A DNA stretch of 64,000 bases from Phymatolithon calcareum (lineage: Eukaryota > Rhodophyta > Florideophyceae > Hapalidiales). The position numbers were made by a program, and so were the translations under genes. Of this stretch, positions 1 through 10,134 are shown piece by piece. Within the stretch, counting starts at the first letter, position 1. Each line of letters opens with the position of its first letter. Below the pieces are notes generated by a model. It made no database searches and was not told where the DNA came from. It worked only from the letters and a program-made list of their open reading frames with translations. Where the stretch lies: positions 682,001 to 746,000 of the forward strand of contig OZ345355.1 in NCBI GenBank assembly GCA_977006965.1, written 5' to 3'.

Positions 1-147
1 GAACAAAAAGGCTTTGATTCTTGCAGCAATCGAATCGAATCTGTGTACTGACATTACGTCCAACGTGCAAAGCTGGAATGTGGAGCAGAGGGCGTTCAAG
101 CGACAAGCAAAGGCTCAGGTAGGCGTTCACTGCAGGAAACGCAATTT

Positions 148-231
148 GGAAACTTGTCCTGTTCTCAGGACATACACACGTTCTTTAACGGAAACTTGTC
201 CTGTTCTCAGGACATGCACACGTTCTTTAAC
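148..231. repeat. Tandem 42-bp duplication with a hairpin in each unit
   Basis: Two adjacent 42-bp units (148-189 and 190-231) differ at one base. Each contains a perfect 7-bp stem with a 4-nt loop, TGTCCTG-TTCT-CAGGACA, at 155-172 and 197-214. No coding function is evident. The rest of 1-870 shows no recognisable gene, only short open frames without family features. Confidence 0.8.
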
Positions 232-870
232 CTCTTACTGTCACATATTAGAATAGGAGAATGCACAGGGCGTTCCTTCCGGAGATTTCTGGACACTGTA
301 ATACTCCCATTACCAATTGTGGTCTATTGACGTCCTGCCGTCTTGTTGAAGAAATCTGTACCTGTGGTTACAATTCGAATAAGGTTATAGGCCATCGTCT
401 TTGTTAAGCCTACCCCCGAATGGGGTAGCAGCGTTTCGAAGGCTCTTATTCTGCAAGCCAAGCAAGTATCCAGGAGTGCTAGGTATAGGAACATTACTAA
501 AACCCAGGCGTCCACGATTTCTACGTTTTAGCTTGCAAAAACAAGCTTTTGATCCCGCTCACTGCCTTTAGTCGGTGCGGCGGAATGTGGTGTGGTGTCT
601 ATTGAAGTCTGATAGCTGAAATGCCCTGCTTTCACATCGTGACTAAAACTGTGGATTGTTCAACAGAAATGTAAAAATTCATGCATATGGAGGGTAGCCC
701 TGTCAACGTATTATCGTCAAGATTAATCGCTGAGAAGTGAAAGCCGGACATGAGCGCCGATATTACAGGACAACATGGAAGTGTGGAGATTTAATATTTA
801 TTTTGATATTATTTCTGGTTAGCATCGACAATATCTTTTTATCCTTCTAAGGAATGTACCCTTTCTACGC

Positions 871-1212
871 GTACTGTACGGCTTCTGCGCGAAGCCGTAT
901 GCATTTGTACTGTATCTACTGTACCGCAGTTCGAATTGCCATGGCACTAACTTGAAAAAGAATTTCCATGTTCCTCCACAGGATAGGAGGAGTAAAAATT
1001 GGAAACCAAACAGGCTACCATTCTCAACCACACCGAACGATCTATTTGTCAACGAGAAGGTAAACTAACCACAACTCAAAAAAGGGTGCGATCAGCACAA
1101 TACAATACACAACCCTTGCAGCCAACTACCCTGGGAGATACAGACCGAGCTATCTGGCGCATTATAATTGGTCCCCATGCCTCGAACGCGGCTGACACCG
1201 TTCTGTACTGTA
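871..1212. promoter_or_regulatory. Cluster of TACTGTA motifs upstream of the permease gene
   Basis: The heptamer TACTGTA occurs at about 872, 908, 917 and 1206, all within 500 bp upstream of the permease ATG at 1373. The copy at 871-879 lies in the palindrome GTACTGTAC. A denser cluster of the same motif and its complement precedes the other intronless host gene (41878-42450). The motif is scattered elsewhere at roughly one per several kb by eye. A promoter role is inference from position only. An open frame at 999-1346 overlaps this region but has no family features and is taken as non-coding. Confidence 0.35.
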
Positions 1213-1372
1213 CTCAAATCGAGCGCGGATGCGCCAGTAGGGCCACCGTACAAATTCCTCCTGCCATGGATGTCTATAAACGCATTTGCAATGCGCTAAT
1301 ACTGCGCATCGCCGCAACCCTTCCTCCTCGCATCATCCCCTCATAGCCGCAACCGTCTACACGGTCTGAATT

Positions 1373-3733
1373 ATGCCGGACCCCGAGCAAAACGGCCGCA
1401 TGCCGGACGGCGCCGGGGTCACCAATGGCACATCCATGCCCCGCAGTCCGCTGCGCCGTCGTCGATTGCCGCAACGCTCGCCACCCCTCCGTCCTCTCGC
1501 CGAGGACGACGACATCGATTTGCACACCCACGTGCCGCCGGTGCGCGAACGCGACATCACTCGCGTCGGCGCCGACGACTCCGGCGATGAACCTCTGTCC
1601 TACGTTGAGTTTGATGAACTTGGTCGCACCTCCGATGCAGTCTCTAAGCGTCCGCCGCCCCCGCTGCCCGTTCCGCGCAGCAGTGTGAGCGTTGATGTTT
1701 CGCATGCGCCGGAACTCGATCCGAAGAGGTCTTTTAACGAGCTGAAGGATGAGGTTGGATACTTTGCGGCAGGTTTACGTGTGGCATGGGATGTATTGAA
1801 GAAGAAGTGGGGGATATTGACATTTTTGCTTGTTCTTTCAATTGGATTGGCATTGTTGGGAATTCTAAGCCCTTCGTTTCGAGATCTCAAGTGGGATGGA
1901 TGGGTTGCGTTTGCTGTTGTCAGTATCACGCTTGCGCTTCTGGTGACGAATGCACTTCCGACTGAAATTACTATGCTGCTTGGACTTACTGGCATGCTCA
2001 TGTTTAAGATTATTAGCGCTGAGGAGGCTATTAACGGATTTGCAAACACTGGTGTTGCGGCTGTCGCCGTGCTGTTCATTGTGGCGGAAGGGGTGCAACG
2101 GACTTCTGTGCTGCTGCCCGTGTTTCGTATAGTGCTTGGGAAACCGCGATTTCTGTGGGAGGCTCAATTGCGTCTCATGTTTCCTGTGGCGATCATTTCG
2201 GCATTCTTGAATAATACTCCGGTTGTTGCTATGATGATTCCCGTCATTCAGTCTTGGTCGCGTCGTGCAGGGTTTCCAGTGTCCAAGTTGTTGATGCCGT
2301 TGAATAACGCCGCCATCTTGGGAGGTACTGTGACGTTGTTGGGAACGAGTACGAATCTTGTTGTGGATGGGCTTGCAAAGAAGAGTCAATTACTTGGGAC
2401 AAGGAATGGAGTACCGATTGGAATTTCCATATTTGCTATCACAAAGTTTGGTGCAATTCTGCTTCTGCTTGGCATTGTATACATGCTTATCTTTTCACGA
2501 TTTAACTTTCTGTTACCGAATCGCGGTCAGACGGGCGTTAGCGCCATTATTGAAAACCCGCGCGAATACACCGTGGCCCTGTTGGTGGAACCCCGATCGA
2601 CCATTGTTGGGGAGACTGTACAAGAAGCTGGGCTCCGACAGTTGCAGGGGCTTTTCTTGGTCGAGGTCACTAGGGAGGACGGCGAGGTCATCCCGGCTGT
2701 GGCGCCGGATACCAGAATTCATGCAAACGATATCTTGCTGTTTGCTGGCATTGTCGAGACGGTGACGGAATTGTACCACATTCAGGGTTTGGTGCCAGCG
2801 GCGGGACAGTCTCGCAAAATGAAATTGGAACGGCACAGACGACGTTTAGTGGAACTTGTTATTTCAGCTTCTTCGTCGCTCGTGTCAAAGACAGCTAAGG
2901 AATCACAGTTTCGATCACGATTCTCCGCAGCCATTATCGCGGTGCATCGACAGGGTGAGCATGTGAAGGAGAAAATTGCCGACATTCAACTGCGCGCCGG
3001 TGATACATTACTTGTGGAAACTGGGGAGGAATTTGTTCGACGGTTTGGAAAGGATGTCAACTTTGCACTTGTGTCCGAAGTATCCGGCAGTCAGCCGCCG
3101 AGGGAAGATAAACTGCACATGGCTATTGCGGCTCTCCTAGTTGTGGCTATGATCGCTGTGGTCTCTGCAGGCATCTGGCCGTTATTCACAGCGGCCACGG
3201 TAGCGGCGTTCCTGATGGTTGCAACCTCATGTCTCTCGTTTCGAAACGCGGCTCGTGCGGTGAGTCTTCCAGTCATAGTGACAATCGCGGCAAGTTTCGG
3301 GGTGTCGGCGGGAATGGAGAAATCCAAGGCTGCCGATGCACTGGCGGACTTCATTTTAAATATTTTCAAGGGGCTCGGACCCATCGGGCTGCTGTTCGGC
3401 ATCTATGTCGGCACAGCGTTGCTGTCGGCTGTGATTACTAATAACGCCGCCGTGTCGCTCATGTTCCCCGTCATTGTGAGCATTGTGCAAACGCCGGGGA
3501 GTGGAGTTGGGAAATTATCTGCGCTGTATACGCTGATGATTGCGGCGAGTTCGAGCTTCTCAACGCCCATCGGATATCAGACAAATCTCATGGTTCACGG
3601 ACCAGGTGGGTATACTTTCATGGATTGGGTGACATTCGGTATTCCTTTACAGCTGCTTCTGGGCGTCGCGTGTGTGCTCATCGTCCACTTTATGCAAGGT
3701 CATTCCGATAGCGCTTTGGCTGCTGCTGTGTGA
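1373..3733 (+). CDS. SLC13/DASS-family anion permease with two central RCK_C (TrkA-C) domains, SAC1-like
   Basis: Predicted plasma-membrane anion transporter of 786 aa. By family it would be a sodium/sulfate symporter-like carrier of the type known in green algae as SAC1-like/SLT. Residues 1-140 are hydrophilic, rich in Arg and Pro, and probably cytosolic and disordered. Membrane segments start near residue 145. The first conserved half-site has NNTPVVAMMIP (about 278-288) and LLGTSTNLV (about 322-330). A long hydrophilic loop follows with two TrkA-C-like modules (about 399-470 and 493-565, each ending in a D-[TI]-LL-type strand). The second membrane half (about 581-775) repeats the signature as TNNAAVSLMFP (about 690) and SSSFSTPIGYQTNLMV (about 727). 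The paired NNT/NNA and T-N signatures are the substrate/Na+ sites of the family. The ATG at 1373 is the first in frame, and there are no introns. The gene looks intact. Substrate (sulfate or another divalent anion) is inferred. In an alga that makes sulfated polysaccharides, sulfate would fit. Confidence 0.88.
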   Translation: MPDPEQNGRMPDGAGVTNGTSMPRSPLRRRRLPQRSPPLRPLAEDDDIDLHTHVPPVRERDITRVGADDSGDEPLSYVEFDELGRTSDAVSKRPPPPLPVPRSSVSVDVSHAPELDPKRSFNELKDEVGYFAAGLRVAWDVLKKKWGILTFLLVLSIGLALLGILSPSFRDLKWDGWVAFAVVSITLALLVTNALPTEITMLLGLTGMLMFKIISAEEAINGFANTGVAAVAVLFIVAEGVQRTSVLLPVFRIVLGKPRFLWEAQLRLMFPVAIISAFLNNTPVVAMMIPVIQSWSRRAGFPVSKLLMPLNNAAILGGTVTLLGTSTNLVVDGLAKKSQLLGTRNGVPIGISIFAITKFGAILLLLGIVYMLIFSRFNFLLPNRGQTGVSAIIENPREYTVALLVEPRSTIVGETVQEAGLRQLQGLFLVEVTREDGEVIPAVAPDTRIHANDILLFAGIVETVTELYHIQGLVPAAGQSRKMKLERHRRRLVELVISASSSLVSKTAKESQFRSRFSAAIIAVHRQGEHVKEKIADIQLRAGDTLLVETGEEFVRRFGKDVNFALVSEVSGSQPPREDKLHMAIAALLVVAMIAVVSAGIWPLFTAATVAAFLMVATSCLSFRNAARAVSLPVIVTIAASFGVSAGMEKSKAADALADFILNIFKGLGPIGLLFGIYVGTALLSAVITNNAAVSLMFPVIVSIVQTPGSGVGKLSALYTLMIAASSSFSTPIGYQTNLMVHGPGGYTFMDWVTFGIPLQLLLGVACVLIVHFMQGHSDSALAAAV

Positions 3734-3890
3734 GAATAGTGTTTGGTTAGATTTCCTTAACTTTTAGACATGCAGATGTTGATGTGTGGGCAGGGCGTCT
3801 GCGGGGAGCCGTTTTGTTTTAGTAGATTATGAGCGGTAAATTCAGGGAGTTATCGTGAGATAGAACTAGGACAGAGCATCAATGAAATGT

Positions 3891-4248
3891 TGATATATAC
3901 AACTGTTGATATTCTACCCCAACATTAATAATATATCAATGATATGATAAAATATCAATCAAACACACTTGAGGACTGATATTCTCGTTTTCATTGATAT
4001 ATCACTGGATATCAACTGCCAGCAATGCATATTTTTGTTGTCATAATGATACACGTGTCTGACAGTCTCGTACTACTGATATTTTTTGGAGTAAAGCAAA
4101 ATATGCTGACATTACACGTACAACACGTGTGATCAAACGTGCATTTGGCCGTAATTACAGTAGTTGATCGTGTTGGAAATTTGTGATATTCATTGATATT
4201 GCGAAAATGAGCCTAATAATCAACTGTTCAGTTGATACTCGAATATCA
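3891..4248. repeat. TGATAT/ATATCA-rich spacer downstream of the permease
   Basis: In this AT-rich stretch I count 13 copies of TGATAT or its complement ATATCA: 3891, 3907, 3933, 3940, 3952, 3978, 3995, 3999, 4009, 4078, 4184, 4194 and 4243. Spacing is irregular and both orientations are mixed, so it is not a simple tandem array. It lies between the permease stop and the palindrome at 4296. A terminator, matrix-attachment or protein-binding role is possible but not shown. 3734-3890 holds nothing else I recognise. Confidence 0.6.
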
Positions 4249-4284
4249 AATGCTCTTTTTTTGTAATTTGTAACTGCAAAGTAA

Positions 4285-4336
4285 TAATATTACTAATGCT
4301 GTGCCTGGGTGCATATTATGCACCCAGGCACAGCAT
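4285..4336. other. Perfect 41-nt palindrome preceded by TAATATTAC
   Basis: 4296-4315 and 4317-4336 are perfect reverse complements (20-bp arms, 1-nt centre), so the strand can fold into a 20-bp hairpin with almost no loop. Three bases before it, at 4285-4293, lies TAATATTAC, identical to the nonanucleotide nicked by geminivirus Rep proteins. In true Rep origins that nonamer sits in the loop, not beside the stem, and no Rep gene is visible here. Helitron-like CTRR ends were looked for next to the hairpin and not found. Confidence 0.85.
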
Positions 4337-5035
4337 CAGAGCTGCGAAACATTGTTGTTTGGTTCACTACTCCGGCTCTAGAGATTCAATTCAATGTGCT
4401 CGGAAGAAACCATGGGCTATGCCAGCCTGTATCGCCTCTCCCGGCCTCGCTAGTGCCGCAGTCCACAGCATTAGTCGTTGTTCCTGTTACCAGGACAGAG
4501 TGGCCACGAGAATTCGGCCGGCCACCAAAGGTGCGGAAGGGGTTTGTGACCAGCCGGCGGAAGCTGAACGAGAATTTATCGCGCGCGAGAGCAAAGTTGT
4601 CTCCCTATGCATTCTGACCGAGCGGGCAGGCATTTCTTCTCATCCCTTGTCTTGAGCTCACATCATGTCTTTCGCTTCAATCGCGTCTGCAGTTTGCGCC
4701 AAGTTGCGTTGCACTCCCTGGTTCTGTCTTTCACGCTGAAAAGTCGCGTCTTCCTTTCGTTTCGCCTGAGCGCCACGACATGGCAACGAAATTCGCGATT
4801 TAAATTCGCCAGACAATCTGTCACTGCTCCTGACCCCGACAAAACTGCGAACAGTTCGCGCACCCAGAAATCATATGACATGACGCCGACGACAGGCGAA
4901 CGACAAACAATTAGCTCATCCTTGCCTCACACAACCCGGGGTGCAAGGGGAATCCGGCCCTGCCATCGGTGCAGAACGGAGCGACAGTAACGCCACCTAC
5001 AGTGCAAGAAAAGCCACCCAGCGACAGTTGCGGAG

Positions 5036-5695
5036 ATGGTGTATCCGAAAAATCGAATGTACGATCCGACCGTCCGCCGCACACTCGGATACCGCAGCGT
5101 GCATGTCCATGCTCCAAGGGAGCGGAAGGACAGGATCACCGACCTCTTTGACATCAAGCATCGCAGAAAGAAGTCTACTCGCGCCAGGAAGGCCGCTGTA
5201 CTCACTGAACCCCCACGTCGGTCAAAACGTCTGTGTGAATCGGCAGAAACGGAGCTGGAAAAAACGTTCTCTGAGGCACCTGGTCGGGAAGTCGGTAACG
5301 CTGAAATGAAACGAGGAACGAGCCTAGAGAATACTGACTTGCGCGTTGCGGACGGGTCATTCGTCAGTCTCTCTCCCACATTCAATGATGCAGTTGTCGA
5401 AATGAACGACAGTGTGCGAGAGGACACCACCCACGGCGATTTCCACGTTCCAGGCGTAGAGAGCAGAGCAGATGGGCAAGAATCAGGCCGAGAAAAGGAG
5501 TACATTGTGGAAAAAATTGTGCGTCACAGGGCCTGGACGAATGGAGCGGAGAAGAGAGTCGAGTTCCTTGTCAAGTGGCTAGGGTACCCGAAGTGTGAAA
5601 ATACATGGGAGGATATTTCGAGTTTCTTGGACGAGAATGGTACTGTGACGGCACAACTGCGCAGATATAGAATCGAAGCAGGATTGACTGAATAA
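5036..5695 (+). CDS. Chromodomain protein, 219 aa
   Basis: Single-exon frame; an in-frame stop at 4988 makes the ATG at 5036 the first start. Residues 1-150 are hydrophilic with a basic patch (RKKSTRARK, about 43-51) suggesting nuclear location, followed by an acidic, Ser-rich linker. A chromodomain spans about 155-205, starting EYIVEKIV and continuing VEFLVKWLGYP and ENTWED. The three aromatic-cage residues that bind methyl-lysine in HP1 proteins are all present: Tyr156, Trp181 and Tyr184. A short helix ends the protein and no chromoshadow domain is visible. It could be a small HP1-like or adaptor chromatin protein. Alternatively it could be a domesticated chromodomain from a chromovirus integrase, but the N-terminal part does not resemble an integrase. 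Expected role: recognising methylated histone tails, by family. Confidence 0.8.
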   Translation: MVYPKNRMYDPTVRRTLGYRSVHVHAPRERKDRITDLFDIKHRRKKSTRARKAAVLTEPPRRSKRLCESAETELEKTFSEAPGREVGNAEMKRGTSLENTDLRVADGSFVSLSPTFNDAVVEMNDSVREDTTHGDFHVPGVESRADGQESGREKEYIVEKIVRHRAWTNGAEKRVEFLVKWLGYPKCENTWEDISSFLDENGTVTAQLRRYRIEAGLTE

Positions 5696-8022
5696 TAATA
5701 CGCATTCCGAGTCTTGCCGGCGATTTCCATAATAGAGCAGCATACGCTGATACAGTCGATCGATCGGAGAAATGTATTGTCTTGCAGAACAAATTGTTCG
5801 ACTTTACAGTACCACATCCCGTGGCTCTGCAATAGACAAGTGATGTTGGCTTTGAAAAGCACCTCGCATCCACACAGGATATAAAATCGAAAAGTGAACA
5901 TGCTTTGCGCGCAGACACCGCGGAAATTTTTGCTTCATTGCACTGCAGGCACACGTCTAAACATTGCTTGCCCTCAATGAGCGCGACCACTGAACTGTGG
6001 AACACCCAATACGAAACCCTTCCTAGGACAGAATCAAGTCAAATTGTTTTGGAACTCGAATAGTTGCCCCAAGAATCAGCAGTTGCGTTGGAAACTTTTA
6101 AATAAAAATCTACATTCTTCTTCTTCTCCTCATTGAGCGCGGCAGTCGTGCACGCAAGCTTCCACCCAACAATTAAGCTGTTCTATTATTTCCCATTCCC
6201 TGCCGCTCTGGGAGGTAAAAGTTCAGCTCACAATGAAGTGCATACCGCAACGAAATTATCGCCAGTCCGAAATCAATTGTCCCTCAGACGGGCACCAATC
6301 GCCAATTTCCCGCGCACCCCAGTTGAATGTTAAAAATCAAGAAGCATCTCGTCAACGGCTCTGGGTAAAGCGCAACTGCACCCCACTCAAGAAGCGCATT
6401 CTTCGAAGGCGCTATGCTGAGCATCGTGCGCTGTCTTCACCATTCGCAAAACACGGACGGCATGCACTTGAGGGCGCATTATTACAATCATGGTCCTCTT
6501 GATTGGCCACATATGTAGCAAAGCACATCGGAAAAAGCGGCAATGACGGTTGAGAATATTTGGAGAAACATAGAACATGGAGCACGCTCGTGAGGACAGA
6601 TTGAACCATGATGACGTGCCCCAACCCGGCATCACATGCCGTTCGTTTGCCATAGATTACAAGCGCAAGAACTGGCGCATGCGCGAGCTCTTTTCCCGTA
6701 TGAGAATGCCTTGTTCGTCAATTAACAGCTTGGTTTTTCGACGGCACAGCTGAACAACTGTGCCGTGTCCAAGATGACGTAATGCACTCCCTCGTGCGCA
6801 AACGAGTTGGGTGCGCTGACAGGGAAAACTGCATTGGGAGCCCCGGAGGAGCGCATGGGTAGCCGGTGAGCGCAATGAGGCGTGATATCGCGGAGATCAT
6901 TGCAACGGCCGCGATGCGGTAGCGAGAATTGCCGAGACCCGAGTTGAGTCATTCGTTAAACATGTCGGCGGAGATTCTGAAGCTGTCTGACTCCAGAATG
7001 TCCTCGAGTAATATGGCTTACAGTGAGAACTGTTTGACAAGGTGATGTTATGTTCGTCTAGGCGAGGCCACAGGAGAGTGAACGAAGAGCATATCAATAG
7101 ATCTCCACCCAGGGTCTATCAATATTCTGCTCATTCAATCTCCTGTGCGTTCCTCTCTCCCGTAATAGGAATTGTATCAAGTTCCAAAAAGGGCACACGG
7201 ACGTCGCCTTGTAGCGGATGGAAATTGTAAGTTTTTTATTTTAGAAGCCCTCAACGCCAGAGTTTGCCAACACCAGAGCATTTTCCCGTGTAGTACTGTC
7301 ATATTTTCTGAGAAGATCACTTCAAACTATCATTTCTTCCGTCATAATCTCTAACTCTAATAATCTGTATAGAGGACGAGTAGAGTTCAGAGATTATTTG
7401 GAGGCATGGCACCAAATTAATTGTCAGAAAAAATAATTGCAATCTGATTGCTTCAGAGGCACTAATTGCAATTGTGATTCCACATATTGCTTTAATTGCA
7501 ATTTTATCTTTGAAATTTGAAATTTCGTAAGATTTCATGAACAGTGGCACGCCGTATTTGCGATGTTTTCTAATATCGAGACATCATTGTGCCTGCTGAC
7601 TCGTGAAGCCGCGCATTTGTACACTCTATTAACATCTCCTGCCACGATCGCCATCCAGATCATTGGCCCAATCCCAAGTCACAACTTCACCAGTAGCAAA
7701 CCAAACAGGGACAACGTACAAAGAGTCCACACATTCTCGTCGAGGGTCGTGCGCTGTACTTGTTTGCTACAAAAATCGTTAGAAATCTTTTCCTGAGCGC
7801 AACCGAGAGAATTGCTGAACGTGTAATGATGGTTCGAGAGCTAAAACGTGACGTCTTGCGTCGTGATGGTTCTGTTTCACGCCGAAATGTTGATTTAAAA
7901 TTCATCAGATTCCGAAGGGAAGCGAATGTGCTGGAGGAAGTGAAATAAGGAATTGAAATCGTGTATTGCCAGCGGCGATGAACAGCATCTATTGGAGGTA
8001 TTTAAGACCGCGCTACAGACAA
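5696..8022. other. No recognisable gene
   Basis: Short frames on both strands, none with family features or codon continuity. The last part (about 7950-8022) may be coding remnant of the hAT relic that continues beyond the MITE: a frame with ELKSCIASGDEQHLLEVFK runs up to the MITE insertion point. This is weak. Confidence 0.5.
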
Positions 8023-8026
8023 AGAT

Positions 8027-8620
8027 GGGGAGCTGTAGACCAAACCGTTCCCTAAGTTAAAAATAGAAATCAGAGATTCTTAAGTGCTCTGGACCGGATT
8101 TTCGCGCTGAATCGATTTCCGGTGTTAGTTTTAGGATGCGGACACAGGAAATATGAATTACGATTAATTTCTGTCTCGCTGCTAAGGATTCGCGCGAAAA
8201 TGGAATTCAAAGTTGCGCGCATTTGAATACTTGATATTGAATCATAATACGTTTACAGTGTGTGGAAGCAAGCACTGAACACTGCAGGCAGTTGCTTCCG
8301 GATTTGGACACCGTTTCGCATTGCATTATTTTTGGGCCCTTTTTCAAAATCATTGCTGGGAAATGCAATCTGGAGCCAATCACATTAGGATTTGCGTACG
8401 TAGACATTGTGAAAAGCGCACTGCAGTGACTTACAGAAAAGGAACTCCTTGGGTCTTCGGAATTTTTAAAAACTAATCTGTCTGCGATATTTATCACAGC
8501 ACGCACTAGTACTATATAAATTTTTAATTTTTTCCTTACAGTAAGGCGGCAGCCAGAAAATAAGCGAAAAAACATACTTTGCTAAAATGTGTTAGGGAAC
8601 GGTTTGGTCTACAGCTCCCC
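8027..8620. mobile_element. 594-bp MITE with 29-bp perfect TIRs and AGAT target duplication
   Basis: The left end GGGGAGCTGTAGACCAAACC... (8027-8055) is perfectly inverted at 8592-8620. AGAT flanks both sides (8023-8026 and 8621-8624), which reads as a 4-bp target-site duplication. The interior has no transposase-like frame; an open frame at 8207-8575 (-) has no features. This is a non-autonomous TIR element. The superfamily is uncertain because TIR and 4-bp TSD alone do not decide it. It sits beside, perhaps inside, the hAT relic at 8693. Confidence 0.9.
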
Positions 8621-8692
8621 AGATTCGCTCTGGGACTGATCTGAGCTCGAAAAATTTTTATGTTCTGAAACTCACTGAACAAGGAAAAAGCA

Positions 8693-9530
8693 ATGAACGG
8701 CTACGTTAGACTTACTGTGCCGAAAGTGCTTCCCATTCAATTTATTATTGATCCTGATGTTCGAAGCTTTTCGAAGAATGATGGAAGATTCTCTAGAGCA
8801 ACGTTCGGGAATGCATGCTGAATGTTGTTGAAATTGTTGAAGACCGTATTCGCATTGTGATACAGGGCACTAAAGGTGCAATAATACAAGATGCTTGGAC
8901 TAGTAACGGAACCCATTTTTTCAATGTGCTCGGACCGTTCAATCGCAAAGTGGAAACAATTGTGAATGGGAACGTCTTAGACGAGACAGTGCTTGGTGCT
9001 CCGCCCATTTCTGCATGCTACCTTACCAAAATTTACAGTGATGTGTCGGTGTACGACCGGTACAGGTCCACGCCTAGACAATAATGCACCAAGCAGCGGT
9101 CCATTAAACTCTGCTAACCAAAATTGAAGCGGCGCAAGAATGGAGCGCGAGGTCTTTCGGTTCGCTAAGTTATAGGTGTGTAACAAGAAAAACCAATCTA
9201 AGATAGACAGTACAAGTAGTAGCTTAGCCACCGCATACATAAGAAAAGAAAAGGAGCGAGACATCACTACAACAAAACACACCACCTTCCTTCACGACAA
9301 GGAAGAGAATGATAATGGTGAGAACAATGATGCAGCGTAAGAAGCTACAGGATTTTCGGCTGATGCCTATATTCCAAAGTTCGAAGTTGTTTCTCACTCC
9401 TTCGGTGTTCAGGTTCACTTGTGGACACTTTTACATATTTCAGACAACTGCGAGGTGAGCAAATTGCTGCGGACCTCGTGGAGATTTTTGACGTAGGCTG
9501 CGAGAATCACAAGCCTCAGCAAGTTTAACT
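8693..9530 (+). pseudogene. hAT-type transposase relic
   Basis: Broken frames show the order of motifs of protist hAT transposases. LPIQFIIDPDVRSFSK (from 8693) ends in a stop at about 8820. It is followed in another frame (8815-9084) by IQGTKGAIIQDAWTSNGTHF, which carries the first catalytic Asp region (D-x-WT). Further on, SDNCEVSKLL (about 9440) and, in a shifted frame, VGCENHKPQQV (about 9487-9520) resemble the D-N-C...GC-x2-H-K segment. At least two frameshifts or stops separate the pieces, so it is dead. The family call is by motif pattern and moderate. 9531-10046 shows nothing recognisable; an open frame at 9698-9928 has no features. Confidence 0.45.
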
Positions 9531-10134
9531 ACTTCTAAAGCTACGGTGTGGGAAATTTGTCACTACAACAACCCAAACGGTGTTTCTAGTTCCACAACTT
9601 TCGCCTACGGTGCAAATTTCCCCCATGTGAGCCGCAAGTCTTCTTTACAGAGAGAAACTGGCTTAACAGCCATGCGGTTACTTCTGTAGCATAGTGTTTG
9701 ACGTTGATTGTTCTTGTTACTTTCGACATGCCCAAATTGGGATCAATTTTCATTTATGCTATTTCTGAGGGGCCGATTCTCTGGGAGATGTGCTCAATGA
9801 TCTTACATGTTGGGTGTCGTTTATTGGGAATTACCGGTCTGCCCATTGCGCGTTTCGTTGCCGGTAAGAATCGACTACTACAAGCCACGATAATAACGAT
9901 GAGTTTTGCCCAAGATTATGCCACCTAAATCAGAGAGACCGCTCCAACCTCCAGATCATTTTCACATGTATTCACGACCATACATGTTCCTCGATTTCGT
10001 GTTTGCGACAGAATTAGAGCATCTCGAACAATGATGGCCAAAGTTGCTGGGAGTTGCGGGAAATATTGAATTTCTACAAATAATCGATTTATTACACAAT
10101 GCTAGCTTGTTTGCTTACACTAGATAACACAATT

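Noticed and set aside
999-1346. 115-aa frame upstream of the permease
   Set aside because: No family features; lies in the putative promoter/leader of the next gene.
4285-4336. Geminivirus-type replication origin
   Set aside because: The nonamer is beside, not in, the hairpin loop, and no Rep gene is nearby; kept only as a curiosity.
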